Shown one piece after another: positions 1 through 9,462 of a stretch of 64,000 nucleotides of DNA. A program made the position numbers and the translations under genes. Location of the stretch: assembly GCF_001429295.1 (NCBI RefSeq), contig NZ_LMJL01000012.1, positions 1,048,005 through 1,112,004 on the forward strand. Direction: 5' to 3'. Position 1 is the stretch's first letter. Every line of letters starts with the position of its first letter. This stretch comes from Flavobacterium sp. Root935. GTDB taxonomy: Bacteria; Bacteroidota; Bacteroidia; Flavobacteriales; Flavobacteriaceae. Below the pieces are notes generated by a model, which saw only the letters and a program-made list of their open reading frames with translations, was not told where the DNA came from and did no database searches.

Positions 1-668
1 ACAATTTTACCTTCTTTAGGCTGTAATTTTTGCTGTAAAAATTCTGGAAGGCGAACTTTCCCTATAAAACATAATCCTTGAGAATCTTTCTTTTCTGCGG
101 TAACCAATTCCATTTCGGCAGCGATTTCGCGCACTTCTGGTTTTGTCAAAGCACCAATTGGAAACAACGCTTTAGACAATTGCTCTTGTGACAACTGACA
201 TAAAAAATAAGATTGATCTTTATTTACATCATTCCCAGCAATTAATTGATAAACTGTTTTTCCGTCAACTTCGATTTCACTTTTTTGGCAGTAATGTCCA
301 GTCGCAACATAATCTGCTCCAAGACTTAGAGCGATTTTCATAAACACATCAAATTTGATTTCGCGGTTACAAAGTACATCAGGATTTGGAGTTCTTCCTT
401 TTTCGTATTCGTTAAACATATAGTCAACGATTTTTTCTTTGTATTCTTCGCTTAAATCAACAGTTTGAAACGGTATTCCAAGTTTTTCAGCAACAAGCAA
501 CGCATCATTACTGTCTTCTAGCCAAGGACATTCGTTAGAAATAGTAACCGAATCATCATGCCAGTTTTTCATAAAAAGGCCAATAACTTCGTATCCTTGC
601 TGCTGTAGTAAATATGCCGCCACACTAGAATCTACTCCGCCTGAAAGTCCAACAACTACTCGTTTCAT
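1..668 (-). CDS. mnmA: tRNA-specific 2-thiouridylase MnmA (C-terminus off the window)
   Basis: MnmA makes the 2-thiouridine at wobble position 34 of Lys, Glu and Gln tRNAs in the cytoplasm, taking sulfur from a relay or cysteine desulfurase and activating the base with ATP. The first 222 residues are visible. The PP-loop SGGVDSS lies at residues 9-15. The two catalytic cysteines of the family are present: Cys100 in NPDVLCNREIKF and Cys200 in SQGLCFIGK. The start is the ATG at 668-666, because the PP-loop begins only nine residues later, as is usual for MnmA. The C-terminal third lies beyond the left edge of the window. A TACCTTTG promoter box sits just upstream on the minus strand. The gene is divergent from the dikinase-like gene at 811. 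Confidence 0.97.
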   Translation of the reverse strand, partial: MKRVVVGLSGGVDSSVAAYLLQQQGYEVIGLFMKNWHDDSVTISNECPWLEDSNDALLVAEKLGIPFQTVDLSEEYKEKIVDYMFNEYEKGRTPNPDVLCNREIKFDVFMKIALSLGADYVATGHYCQKSEIEVDGKTVYQLIAGNDVNKDQSYFLCQLSQEQLSKALFPIGALTKPEVREIAAEMELVTAEKKDSQGLCFIGKVRLPEFLQQKLQPKEGKI

Positions 669-695
669 TTTGAAATGTTTAATTTTTTAAGGTTG

Positions 696-703
696 CAAAG
701 GTA
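696..703 (-). promoter_or_regulatory. Putative mnmA promoter, -7 box TACCTTTG
   Basis: Read on the minus strand this is TACCTTTG, a perfect match to the Bacteroidota -7 consensus TAnnTTTG. A TTG trimer (plus-strand 726-728) lies 22 bp upstream as a -33 candidate. The start site would lie about 25 nt before the mnmA ATG. Confidence 0.5.
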
Positions 704-810
704 CGCCAAATAATAGAAAATCGCACAAAGGTTTTCATTACTTTAAGCAATCCCGCAGTAGATAAAACTTATTACTTTTTTAAGTACATTTAATCTTCAA
801 TTTCAATAGA

Positions 811-2688
811 ATGAAAAAATACATTTACAGCCTACTTTTCTTGTTCGTCTTAACAACTTTAAGTGCGCAGCGATTTGTTTCGTCTCTTCCTAATTACGAA
901 GCTTACAAAGCATTTAGAGGAAAACCTTTGTCTGATAAATTTTCAAATATCGAATCGGTTAAAGTTATTTATGACTTGCGAAAACAGAAGATGTATTATT
1001 TCAACAGTAATCTTATTTTACTGCATTATGATTTTGTAACAGGTTATTTGGGTTATAATCAAGATCTCGATGTTTTTAACAATAGAAACTATAGCAACAC
1101 AGAAAAAGACAGGGATTTTCTGCTCGGAAATTTAAATCACATTAAAGGAACTGAAAAATGGATTTTCGAACTCGCTGCCTCTGATCATATGCCAATTCCA
1201 TTAATTGAACGATTTTTCAATTTAGTCAAGAACTCCACTTTTATCGGGCAGAATTTAAAATTCTATTTGAATAATCCTGAAATGATGGAATGGTCTCGGC
1301 AAGATAAATTTTCAATTCCCTGTGTGAAATCAGATTATATTTTTAATGAAATTAAATACCAAGAAGTTGTTGGCGGCAGCAACATCGGAATTCTAAAAAA
1401 ATATAAAATCAAAGAATTAGAAACATTGAAACCTAATTCAGATGAAATTATCATTTTGGATGGAACACCTGACATCCTCCCAAATGTAAGAGGAATTATT
1501 GTAAATGAACTTCAAACTCCATTGAGCCATTTGGTTCTATTAGGAAAAAACAGAAAGATTCCGATAATGGCCTATACGGATATTGAAAAAGATAACAATA
1601 TCAACAAACTGCTTTCTAAAAAAGTAGAATTAAAAATTGAAGTTGATACTTTTTTCATCAAAGAAACCACCAAAAAAATTCCAACAAAATCTGCTGGAAA
1701 AAAGAAAAAGCTAGTTATAGACAATAGCGTTACAGAATTGGTCAATCTATCTGAAATTCGAAAAAAGGGAATTAATTATATCGGTTCGAAGGCGCAAAAC
1801 ATGGCGTATTTAATTGCAATTTCTAAAGAAATTCCCTTTAAAGTTCCAGAAAATGCACATGCTATTCCGTTTTATTTTTATACGAAGCATATTCAGAATC
1901 CTGCCATTTCTCCATTAATTGCAGAGCTTTTAGCTTCCTCTCAAAAAGATTCCACGGTTTGGGTTAATAAACAGCTAAAGAAAGTTAGAGACGCTATTAA
2001 AAAAGAACCTATTGATCCTGAATTAATATCGAAATTGAATATGGCTTTTAAAGACGCCAAATTAAAAAACTTCAGATTTCGATCTTCTACAAATGCAGAA
2101 GATCTGGATGATTTTAATGGCGCTGGACTGTACGATTCTAAAACAGGAATTCTTGGTGACAGCATCAAAACATTCGAAAAAGCTATAAAACAAGTTTGGG
2201 CAAGTGTTTGGAATGAAGCTTCATACAACGAAAGAGAACTTTTTGGAATCGACCAGCAAAACATTGCTATGGGAGTTTTGGTTCATCGTTCTTTTCCTGA
2301 TGAATTGGCAAATGGCGTAATTATCACAAAAAATATATTCAGAGAAAACTTTCCTGGGATTACGGTTAATGTTCAAAAAGGAGAAAATTCTGTTGTGAAA
2401 CCCGAAAAAGGCGAAATCTGCGAGCAATTTGTTGCTTATCATTTTAATGACGGAAAAGACGAAACAGATTTTGATATTGATTATACTTCAAACTCCAATT
2501 TGAATAATAATGAACCTTTATTGAGCAGAAAAGAAATGAGTAATTTATATACTGTCAGTAAAAAAATCGAAACCAAAATATATCGTTATTGGCGTAAAAA
2601 CCAATTTCATCCGGTAGATATTGAGTTTAAGATTGTCGGCGAAAAAAGAGATCTGTATATTAAACAGGTTCGCCCTTTTAATGATTAA
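811..2688 (+). CDS. Secreted PEP/pyruvate-binding (water-dikinase-like) protein
   Basis: A 625-residue protein with an N-terminal signal peptide (about residues 1-19, ending LSAQ). The C-terminal part is a PPDK/PEP-synthase-type ATP-grasp domain: GSKAQNMAYL near residue 330, FRFRSSTNAEDLDDFNGAG near 421-440, and the family ending YIKQVRPF. A swivelling phosphohistidine-like segment, TPLSHLVLLGKNRKIPIMAY with candidate His240, comes before the ATP-grasp domain. That order matches glucan/phosphoglucan water dikinases rather than PEP synthase, where the ATP-grasp comes first, and there is no PEP-binding TIM barrel. The substrate is unknown. A signal peptide on an ATP-dependent fold is odd, since the periplasm has no ATP. 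The 3' end overlaps the convergent DUF4956 gene by 4 bp. Confidence 0.8.
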   Translation: MKKYIYSLLFLFVLTTLSAQRFVSSLPNYEAYKAFRGKPLSDKFSNIESVKVIYDLRKQKMYYFNSNLILLHYDFVTGYLGYNQDLDVFNNRNYSNTEKDRDFLLGNLNHIKGTEKWIFELAASDHMPIPLIERFFNLVKNSTFIGQNLKFYLNNPEMMEWSRQDKFSIPCVKSDYIFNEIKYQEVVGGSNIGILKKYKIKELETLKPNSDEIIILDGTPDILPNVRGIIVNELQTPLSHLVLLGKNRKIPIMAYTDIEKDNNINKLLSKKVELKIEVDTFFIKETTKKIPTKSAGKKKKLVIDNSVTELVNLSEIRKKGINYIGSKAQNMAYLIAISKEIPFKVPENAHAIPFYFYTKHIQNPAISPLIAELLASSQKDSTVWVNKQLKKVRDAIKKEPIDPELISKLNMAFKDAKLKNFRFRSSTNAEDLDDFNGAGLYDSKTGILGDSIKTFEKAIKQVWASVWNEASYNERELFGIDQQNIAMGVLVHRSFPDELANGVIITKNIFRENFPGITVNVQKGENSVVKPEKGEICEQFVAYHFNDGKDETDFDIDYTSNSNLNNNEPLLSRKEMSNLYTVSKKIETKIYRYWRKNQFHPVDIEFKIVGEKRDLYIKQVRPFND

Positions 2689-3242
2689 TAAAAAACCAAT
2701 AAATCTATTTCGTTTGCAGCGGTGTTGATTAAGACAATTCTAAAATCAAAATCTTCTATTTTAATTTTTTCTTTAATTGATTTTCTAATGAATTCCTGAT
2801 TCAGAGAAAAGTTCTCGTCAAGCGGAATTTTAACATCGACTGAATTTAAGTATTTGGAAGCTTTTTTATTGACAATAATTGAAGCGATAACATAAAATCC
2901 GATTATGATAATTTGAAAAAATAACAGCAGTTCGATCTTTTCAAAAGGATACATAATATCTAAAATCGATAATGTAATTGTCGCAAAAAGAAAGATTACA
3001 GCATTTACGGTAAAAGATTGCGTTCTAAATCGAAGTATCGAAAAAATCGCAAACAATCCAAACCCAATTCCAACTCCGATTTCTATTTTAGTAAAAAGAT
3101 AACACAGTGAAAATGTACACAACCCAACAATTACCATTAATGGATTTATGGTTGCATTATCCTTTCTATTGGAGAAAAAATACAAAACCAAAATTGAGAA
3201 AAACAACAGCAGAAATCTTCCTAAAAGTTCGCGTAAATCCAT
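2685..3242 (-). CDS. DUF4956-family membrane protein
   Basis: A 185-residue inner-membrane protein with about four hydrophobic segments in the first 120 residues (roughly 7-25, 33-50, 55-70 with 78-95, and 105-122) and a soluble tail of about 60 residues. The motif GFGLFAIFSILRFRTQS after the second helix is the signature of DUF4956. Relatives often sit beside VTC-domain (polyphosphate polymerase-like) or CotH genes, and neither is present here. Function is unknown. The ATG at 3242 directly precedes the first amphipathic stretch. The stop codon overlaps that of the convergent dikinase-like gene, and I see no hairpin separating the two. Confidence 0.75.
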   Translation of the reverse strand: MDLRELLGRFLLLFFSILVLYFFSNRKDNATINPLMVIVGLCTFSLCYLFTKIEIGVGIGFGLFAIFSILRFRTQSFTVNAVIFLFATITLSILDIMYPFEKIELLLFFQIIIIGFYVIASIIVNKKASKYLNSVDVKIPLDENFSLNQEFIRKSIKEKIKIEDFDFRIVLINTAANEIDLLVFY

Positions 3243-3331
3243 TGGTTAGAATAAATTGGTTACCCAAATGTAAACAATTTATTCTTTTTCTTTTTTATTT
3301 TGAATGAAGTAATTACAAATGTATTAGATGA

Positions 3332-4042
3332 CTATTTTTTGGGTGCCGGCCCTTTTTCAGAAGCTTTGTTGGTGTTTTTTGGATCACTCATATTTACTTC
3401 TTTGACCAATTTTCCTTTTTGATAAAACTGCCAAATTCCTGCTTTTTTACCATTTACGAATTTGCCTTTAGAAGCAACAGATTTATCTGAATCATAAAAA
3501 ACAGCATCGCCGTTGTATTCGTTGTTTTTAAAATTCGACTCTTCCAAAAGTGTTCCATCCTGTCCCATCTTTTTGTAAGCTCCTTCTTTTAAACCATTTT
3601 TATACATCATCTCCTCTGCCACTTTTTCATTAGGATAATAAATGGTTCTCAAACCTTCAAGCTTTCCGTTTTTATAATTTTCAACAGTCATCAAAACTTT
3701 AGAAGCTTTGTGGTAATATTTCCATTCGCCTTCACGAGATTTTCCAACTTCTTTACCTTCGCTTACCTTGTTTTTATTCTGATCATAAAAAATAGTATAC
3801 GAACTTCCATCATTGGCACTAAAATCCCTAGTAGCTATCACATCTCCTTTTTTGGTATCATCAAAAAATTTGAAAATCCCCGTTTCTTTTCCGTGACTAA
3901 AAGTTCCTTCATAACGAGGTCGCTTAGATTCGGTGTAAATTCCTTTCCAAAGCCCATCTTTTTTACCGCTTGCATCTACCTTGTTAGATTCTTGTGAATA
4001 AGCCGCAATACTTATTAAAAACAAAAGCAAAAATTTTTTCAT
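3332..4042 (-). CDS. Secreted YwqK/MORN-repeat protein
   Basis: A 236-residue protein with a clear signal peptide (MKKFLLLFLISIAAYSQ). The mature part is a series of MORN-like repeats of about 22 residues. Examples are DGLWKGIYTESKRPRYEGTF, GKLEGLRTIYYPNEKVAEEM, GLKEGAYKKMGQDGTLLEES and GIWQFYQKGKLVKEV. This is the YwqK-like repeat family. Databases often label such proteins 'toxin-antitoxin system YwqK family antitoxin', but no toxin partner is visible and the protein is exported, so I do not read it as an antitoxin. It is probably a beta-meander surface or periplasmic protein of unknown role. The tail is Lys/Pro-rich. It stands alone, apart from the convergent neighbours. Confidence 0.8.
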   Translation of the reverse strand: MKKFLLLFLISIAAYSQESNKVDASGKKDGLWKGIYTESKRPRYEGTFSHGKETGIFKFFDDTKKGDVIATRDFSANDGSSYTIFYDQNKNKVSEGKEVGKSREGEWKYYHKASKVLMTVENYKNGKLEGLRTIYYPNEKVAEEMMYKNGLKEGAYKKMGQDGTLLEESNFKNNEYNGDAVFYDSDKSVASKGKFVNGKKAGIWQFYQKGKLVKEVNMSDPKNTNKASEKGPAPKK

Positions 4043-4318
4043 AATCTATTTTTTCTATATAACAACAAATATTGAGTTTTATTATTACAAAAATATAACC
4101 ATTTTAAGGATAACAAGAGCCTTTTAAGCAAAAAATATGATTTAACATTTTTAAGGCTATTCCCACTAATTAAAAAGTGCTAAACTCATAATTAACTAAA
4201 AACCAATAGCATAAACAAAAGTTAAATAATTACTAATTTTAATAAATGTTTAATTATTTTCTTTTTTCGTTAAACAAAAATAGATAACTTAGTAGTAACA
4301 AACACAAAAAACTATATT

Positions 4319-5299
4319 ATGAAAACAATCAAAATTAAATTAATTGCTTTATTAGCATTAGTCGCTTTCGTCAGTATTTCATGTAACAACGATGATGATG
4401 ATAATGATTCACAACAACCGCAAACAATTGTGGCGATCGCAAAAACAAATTCTAATCTTAGTTCATTGGTTGCAGCTTTGGAAAAAGCAGATTTGGCTGC
4501 CACGTTGAACTCTTCTGGTACTTACACCGTTTTTGCACCAACGAATACTGCTTTTACCGCTTTTTTACAAGCAAATGGATATGCTAACCTTAACGCAGTT
4601 CCTGTTCCTGCCTTAAAAGAAATTCTATTGAACCACGTTTTAAGCACAAAGGTAAAATCCTCTGAAATAGCTACTGGATATGTAAAAACTTTAGCTAAAG
4701 GAAGTGCTTCAACTTCGAACACTATCAGTATGTATCTGGAAAAAGGCACAGGAGTCGACATTAACGGCGGGAAAACAAATGGAGGTGCGATGGTAACTAC
4801 TGCAGATATTGAAGCTTCTAATGGTGTTATTCACATAGTAGATGGCGTTATCGGATTACCAACAATTGTAAACCATGCAGTGGCCAATAAAAACTTTACC
4901 ACACTGGTTGCTGCTTTGACATACAATGCCTCATCTGGTTTTGCTGCAACTTTATCAGGAACTGCAAATTCTCCATTTACTGTTTTTGCTCCTACAAATG
5001 CTGCTTTTACAAGTTTCCTAACCGAAACTGGTTTTTCAGGTCTTCCTGCTATTCCTGCTAATGTTTTAGAAACTACTTTAAAATATCATGTAGTTACTGG
5101 TGCAAATGTTCAATCATCTGCTTTAACAAACGGACAAGTGGTAAGTACTTTTGCTGGTCAAAATTTTACAGTTAACTTAACTGGCGGTCCAAAAATTACT
5201 GACGCTAGTAATAGAGTAAGTAATATTATAGCAACAGATGTGCAATGCTCAAATGGAATAATTCATGTTATCGACAAGGTTTTATTACCGAAATTTTAA
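4319..5299 (+). CDS. Lipoprotein with two fasciclin (FAS1) domains
   Basis: A 326-residue lipoprotein. The signal peptide ends in the lipobox FVSISC (Cys22) followed by an Asp/Asn-rich stretch (NNDDDDND), typical of flavobacterial surface lipoproteins. Two FAS1 domains follow (about 38-180 and 183-325). Each has the family motifs: TVFAPTNTAF and HVLSTKV in the first, TVFAPTNAAF and YHVVTGANV in the second, each ending in NGVIHIVD or NGIIHVID. FAS1 domains generally mediate adhesion or protein and glycan binding at the cell surface, but the ligand is not evident. Transcription ends at a strong bidirectional hairpin shared with yidC. Confidence 0.93.
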   Translation: MKTIKIKLIALLALVAFVSISCNNDDDDNDSQQPQTIVAIAKTNSNLSSLVAALEKADLAATLNSSGTYTVFAPTNTAFTAFLQANGYANLNAVPVPALKEILLNHVLSTKVKSSEIATGYVKTLAKGSASTSNTISMYLEKGTGVDINGGKTNGGAMVTTADIEASNGVIHIVDGVIGLPTIVNHAVANKNFTTLVAALTYNASSGFAATLSGTANSPFTVFAPTNAAFTSFLTETGFSGLPAIPANVLETTLKYHVVTGANVQSSALTNGQVVSTFAGQNFTVNLTGGPKITDASNRVSNIIATDVQCSNGIIHVIDKVLLPKF

Positions 5300-5316
5300 A
5301 TAAAACTAATTGTAAA

Positions 5317-5351
5317 AAAACCGTCTCGTTAAAAAACGAGACGGTTTCTTT
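5317..5351. terminator. Bidirectional intrinsic terminator (fasciclin gene / yidC)
   Basis: A 13-bp perfect stem built on AAACCGTCTCGTT and its complement, with an AAAA loop. It is flanked by A-tracts on the left and T-tracts on the right, so it works for the plus-strand fasciclin gene and the minus-strand yidC. Confidence 0.9.
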
Positions 5352-5369
5352 TTATATACTAAAAAAGTA

Positions 5370-7283
5370 TTATTTCTTTTTATTCTGAGCTTTTGCAGCT
5401 TCTTGTTGTTCCATTACATCTTGAAGACGCTGTTGAAACTTACTTGGTTTCTTAGGCTCTCTTAATTTATTTTCTTGAATCTGAGCGTGAATTTTTTCGC
5501 TGTCTACGATGTAGTTTTTAATCACGAACATAATACCGATTGTAATTAAGTTTGAGATAAAGTTATACAAACTTAAACCTGCACCATAACTATTAAAGAA
5601 AATTAACATCATTAATGGCGAAACATAAATCATGATTTTCATCATTTTTGCCATATCCGGCATACCTTCTTGTTGAGGCGCTGCCATTTGCTGATCTCCA
5701 GATGTCATTTTCATGTAGAAGAAAATCGCAATTGCCGCCAAAATTGGAAACAAACTGATATGATCTCCATACAACGGAATAGTAAATGGTAATTTTACAA
5801 CTGAGTCAAAAGATGATAAATCGTCTGCCCAAAGGAAACTTTTTTGTCTTAATTCAAAAGCCGCTGGGAAAAACTGGAACGATGCATACATAAAAGGAAG
5901 CTGAATCAATGCTGGGATACATCCTGCCATTGGGTTTACTCCTGCTTTGTTGTACAGTTTCATTGTTTCTTGCTGTTTTTTCATTGGGTCTTTTTTGAAT
6001 TTTTCTCCCAACTCTGCAATATCAGGTCTTAAAACTTTCATTTTAGCCTGAGACAAGAATGACTTATACGTAATTGGCGACATAGCCAATTTGATAATAA
6101 TTGTAAAAATAATGATTGCGATTCCTAATGACAATCCCATTGTTGAGCTTAAAAACCCGAATAACGGAATAAAGATAAATTTGTTAATCCATCCAAAAAT
6201 TCCCCATCCTAAAGGAATGATTTTTTCGAAATTTTTATCGTAAGATTTTAATGTTTTGTAATCAGCCGGACCAAAATACAAACTCATTTTGTAATCAATC
6301 TCACCATTTGAGAATGCTAAAGGTAAATTTGCTCTAAACTGTTTTGTAAAAACAGTGTCAATTTTTTCATCTTTAACTAAATCGTCAGATTGTAATTTTG
6401 AAGTTTCAAATGGTTTCTCCGTAGCTAAAATAGTCGTAAAGAAGTGCTGCTTGAAAGCTACAAAACTTACTTTTTCTGGAGTTTCTTCTTTTCCTTGTCC
6501 GTGAGAACTTACGTTACTGTATTTTGATTCGTTGTATTTGTAATCAATTTGAGCATAACGATTTTCGTAAGAAATACTTTTTTCATTTCTATACGTTTTT
6601 AAATCCCATTGTAAATCAACTGGTTTAGCAGAATTTAAAACTCTGTTTAATCCTTGAGAACGAATATCAAAACCAACTAAATAATCGTTTGGTTTCAGAA
6701 TGTATTTGTACTCTAAAAATTCATTTGCACCTGCTTTTAAACGCATAGATAAAACTTGATCTGCACCAATTTTTTCTAATGTTGGTTCAAAATACAAATC
6801 TTTAGAATTTAACGTTCTATTGTCTGTAGTAAGAAGCTGTAAATTTAAGTTTGAATTATTGTTTTTGATTAATTCAACTAATTGACCTGAACCTTTTTTA
6901 ATTTTTTCGAATTCTTTTAAAGTAGCCTCAACAATATAACCACCTTTATTAGCGATTTTAAGTTTAATCTTTTCGTTTTCGATTGTAGTAAAAGCTTCTT
7001 TCGCAGAAGGAAGTGTTGCAGAATAAGCAAATCCGCCTAAAGTTTTTTGCAATTGAGCTAATTGTACTGTATCGCCAGGAATTACCGCTGCAGCTGGTAG
7101 TGATGCTGTTTTAGCTTTATCCGCTTTTGCTTGTGCCTCTTGTTTAGCAACTAATTCTTTCTTGGCTTTTTCAGCAGCAATTTCTTTATCAGAAGGCTGA
7201 TTTTGGTACATTATCCAAATCAAAATTCCAAATATCAATACAAAACCAATGATTGAATTAAGGTCAAATTTTTTTTCTTCCAT
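5370..7283 (-). CDS. yidC: Membrane protein insertase YidC
   Basis: YidC inserts and folds inner-membrane proteins, alone or with SecYEG. The 637-residue length fits the Gram-negative form. There is an N-terminal membrane anchor (residues 10-24, IIGFVLIFGILIWIMY), then a large periplasmic beta-sandwich domain (about 95-345). The conserved C-terminal insertase core spans about 365-595 with five helices, including the hallmark stretches SPITYKSFLSQAKM and NPMAGCIPALIQLPF. The tail is basic, as expected for ribosome contact. The gene lies 78 bp downstream of pyrG on the same strand, probably co-transcribed, and ends at the shared terminator. Confidence 0.98.
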   Translation of the reverse strand: MEEKKFDLNSIIGFVLIFGILIWIMYQNQPSDKEIAAEKAKKELVAKQEAQAKADKAKTASLPAAAVIPGDTVQLAQLQKTLGGFAYSATLPSAKEAFTTIENEKIKLKIANKGGYIVEATLKEFEKIKKGSGQLVELIKNNNSNLNLQLLTTDNRTLNSKDLYFEPTLEKIGADQVLSMRLKAGANEFLEYKYILKPNDYLVGFDIRSQGLNRVLNSAKPVDLQWDLKTYRNEKSISYENRYAQIDYKYNESKYSNVSSHGQGKEETPEKVSFVAFKQHFFTTILATEKPFETSKLQSDDLVKDEKIDTVFTKQFRANLPLAFSNGEIDYKMSLYFGPADYKTLKSYDKNFEKIIPLGWGIFGWINKFIFIPLFGFLSSTMGLSLGIAIIIFTIIIKLAMSPITYKSFLSQAKMKVLRPDIAELGEKFKKDPMKKQQETMKLYNKAGVNPMAGCIPALIQLPFMYASFQFFPAAFELRQKSFLWADDLSSFDSVVKLPFTIPLYGDHISLFPILAAIAIFFYMKMTSGDQQMAAPQQEGMPDMAKMMKIMIYVSPLMMLIFFNSYGAGLSLYNFISNLITIGIMFVIKNYIVDSEKIHAQIQENKLREPKKPSKFQQRLQDVMEQQEAAKAQNKKK

Positions 7284-7361
7284 TATTTTTAAAAAAAGTT
7301 ATTCGTTTGAGGTTATTAGTTATTCGTTTGATTAAAAAGTTACACCTCTTAGAATGAATTA

Positions 7362-8975
7362 TTATTTTTTATGCGCATTTACCGCAGCTGCCACAAAGTT
7401 TACAAATATAGGATGCGGATTTGCAACTGTACTTTTGTATTCTGGGTGGTATTGTACACCAATAAAGAATGGGTGATTTTCAAGCTCAACGATCTCGACT
7501 AAACCTGTATCAGGATTTACTCCAGAAGCTTTTAAACCAGCTTTTTGCAATTCATCAGCATATTTATTATTGTACTCATAACGGTGGCGGTGACGCTCCG
7601 AAATAGTTTTTTCTCCGTAAATTTTGTGTGCTAAAGTATTTGGTTTAATATCGCATTTCCAAGCACCTAAACGCATTGTTCCTCCTTTATCAGTAATGGT
7701 TTTCTGCTCTTCCATTAAATTCACAACAGGATGAGGCGTTTTATCGTTCATCTCTGTAGAATTCGCATCTGCATAACCTAAAATATTTCTAGAATATTCG
7801 ATAACAGACATCTGCATTCCTAAACAAATTCCGAAGAAAGGAATATTGTTTTCACGTACATAACGAACTGCTTCAATTTTTCCTTCAATACCTCTTTCAC
7901 CAAAACCTGGAGCAACTAAAACTCCGTCAAGACTTCCTAATTTTTCTTCAACATTATCTGCATTGATATGCTCTGAGTGAATAGAAATTACGTTTACTTT
8001 TGTTTCGTTTGCAGCTCCTGCATGAATAAACGCCTCTAAAATAGATTTGTAACAATCCTGCATTTCTACATATTTACCAACCAAACCAATATTTACAGTT
8101 TGTTTTGGATTTTTTAATCTTTTTAAGAAAGTATTCCAGTTTTTAAGGTCTGGAGATGCTTTTTTAGGTAAATCTAATTTCTTTAAAGCCACAACATCTA
8201 ATCCTTCTTCAAGCATTAAATTTGGAACTTCATATATTGTAGAAGCATCAATTGACTGAATAACTGCTTCTTTTTTCACATTACAGAACAAAGCTAATTT
8301 CTGGCGTAATTCCTGAGACAATTCATGTTCAGTTCTACAAACCAAGATATCTGCTTTTATACCGCTTTCCATTAAAGTTTTAACAGAGTGCTGTGTTGGT
8401 TTTGTTTTTAATTCGCCTGCTGCAGCCAAATAAGGAACTAATGTCAAGTGAATAACAATTCCGTTATTTTCACCTAATTCCCATACTAACTGACGAACAG
8501 ATTCTATATAAGGTAAAGATTCGATATCACCAACAGTTCCACCAATTTCAGTAATTACAATATCATAATCGCCAGATTTCCCTAGCAATTGCATTCTGTC
8601 TTTGATTTCGTTTGTGATGTGAGGAACAACCTGAACTGTTTTTCCTAAAAACTCTCCTCTTCTTTCTTTTTCAATAACCGAAAGATAAACTCTTCCTGTA
8701 GTAACGTTATTAGCCTGAGAAGTAGGAACGTTTAAGAAACGCTCGTAATGTCCTAAATCTAAGTCTGTTTCGGCTCCATCATCTGTCACATAACATTCTC
8801 CGTGTTCATAAGGATTTAGTGTTCCTGGATCAACATTAATGTATGGATCAAATTTTTGAATAGTTGTACGGTATCCTCTTCCTTGTAACAATTTTGCCAA
8901 AGATGCCGCGATAATTCCTTTTCCTAATGAAGAGGTCACACCTCCTGTAACAAAAATATATTTTGTTTGATTCAT
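7362..8975 (-). CDS. pyrG: CTP synthase
   Basis: PyrG makes CTP from UTP using ATP and glutamine, the last step of de novo pyrimidine nucleotide synthesis. The 537-residue protein has the N-terminal amidoligase domain (FVTGGVTSSLGKGI at residues 8-21, with DPYINVDPGTLNPYEHGE). A class I glutamine amidotransferase domain follows from about residue 290, with the catalytic cysteine in FFGICLGMQMS and the His/Glu pair in QYHPEYKS near the end. The start is the ATG at 8975, followed directly by the conserved MNQTKYIFVTGG. A TACTTTTG promoter box lies about 39 bp upstream. Likely an operon with yidC. Confidence 0.99.
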   Translation of the reverse strand: MNQTKYIFVTGGVTSSLGKGIIAASLAKLLQGRGYRTTIQKFDPYINVDPGTLNPYEHGECYVTDDGAETDLDLGHYERFLNVPTSQANNVTTGRVYLSVIEKERRGEFLGKTVQVVPHITNEIKDRMQLLGKSGDYDIVITEIGGTVGDIESLPYIESVRQLVWELGENNGIVIHLTLVPYLAAAGELKTKPTQHSVKTLMESGIKADILVCRTEHELSQELRQKLALFCNVKKEAVIQSIDASTIYEVPNLMLEEGLDVVALKKLDLPKKASPDLKNWNTFLKRLKNPKQTVNIGLVGKYVEMQDCYKSILEAFIHAGAANETKVNVISIHSEHINADNVEEKLGSLDGVLVAPGFGERGIEGKIEAVRYVRENNIPFFGICLGMQMSVIEYSRNILGYADANSTEMNDKTPHPVVNLMEEQKTITDKGGTMRLGAWKCDIKPNTLAHKIYGEKTISERHRHRYEYNNKYADELQKAGLKASGVNPDTGLVEIVELENHPFFIGVQYHPEYKSTVANPHPIFVNFVAAAVNAHKK

Positions 8976-9013
8976 TCTGTTGTTGTTTGTAAGTAGTTGT
9001 GTAAAAAACTTGG

Positions 9014-9021
9014 CAAAAGTA
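9014..9021 (-). promoter_or_regulatory. Putative pyrG promoter, -7 box TACTTTTG
   Basis: A perfect minus-strand match to TAnnTTTG, placing transcription start near 9009 and a leader of about 33 nt before pyrG. I see no well-placed -33 TTG. Confidence 0.45.
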
Positions 9022-9216
9022 CAAATTTAATTAGACAATTTGAACATTAGACTTCTTAGATTTTTAGAATTTTAGATTGCAAGATTTTTGGCTTTTTCAA
9101 ATCAAAAGAAAACCATTCAATATATTAATCTTTATCTATCTTTTATCATTTTTTCAAAGAATAAAACCAAAATTTTATCCAATTATATAAAAATCCAACA
9201 ATCTAAATAATATCTA

Positions 9217-9447
9217 TTATGGCTTTGGATATTGCTTCTTTATATTGCGAATTAATTCTTCTAACCCATTCAATTTCAATTCGTAAATCAATTGCAGCTG
9301 CTGTCCAAGCTCTCCTTTTGGAAAACCTTTATTATGATACCAAACGACGTAATATTCTGGAAGATCAATTAAAAATCTGCCTTCGTATTTCCCGAAAGGC
9401 ATTTTGGTGTGTGCTAATTTGATGAGAAGTTTTTTGTCTTGTTCCAT
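9217..9447 (-). CDS. DUF3820-family small protein
   Basis: A 76-residue cytoplasmic protein. The sequence HTKMPFGKYEGRFLIDLP followed by YVVWYHNKGFP is characteristic of DUF3820, found as short stand-alone proteins in many bacteria and fused to exonuclease-like proteins in some. Function is not established. I chose the ATG at 9447 over an in-frame ATG at 9471, because the extra residues (MLLFSLKK) fall inside a repeated A-rich hairpin element and are not part of the family. The gene is isolated, and a degenerate intergenic repeat block lies upstream. Confidence 0.75.
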   Translation of the reverse strand: MEQDKKLLIKLAHTKMPFGKYEGRFLIDLPEYYVVWYHNKGFPKGELGQQLQLIYELKLNGLEELIRNIKKQYPKP

Positions 9448-9462
9448 TTTTTTTAAAGAAAA

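Noticed and set aside
3332..4042. YwqK protein as an antitoxin
   Set aside because: It has a signal peptide and MORN-like repeats, and no toxin gene is adjacent.
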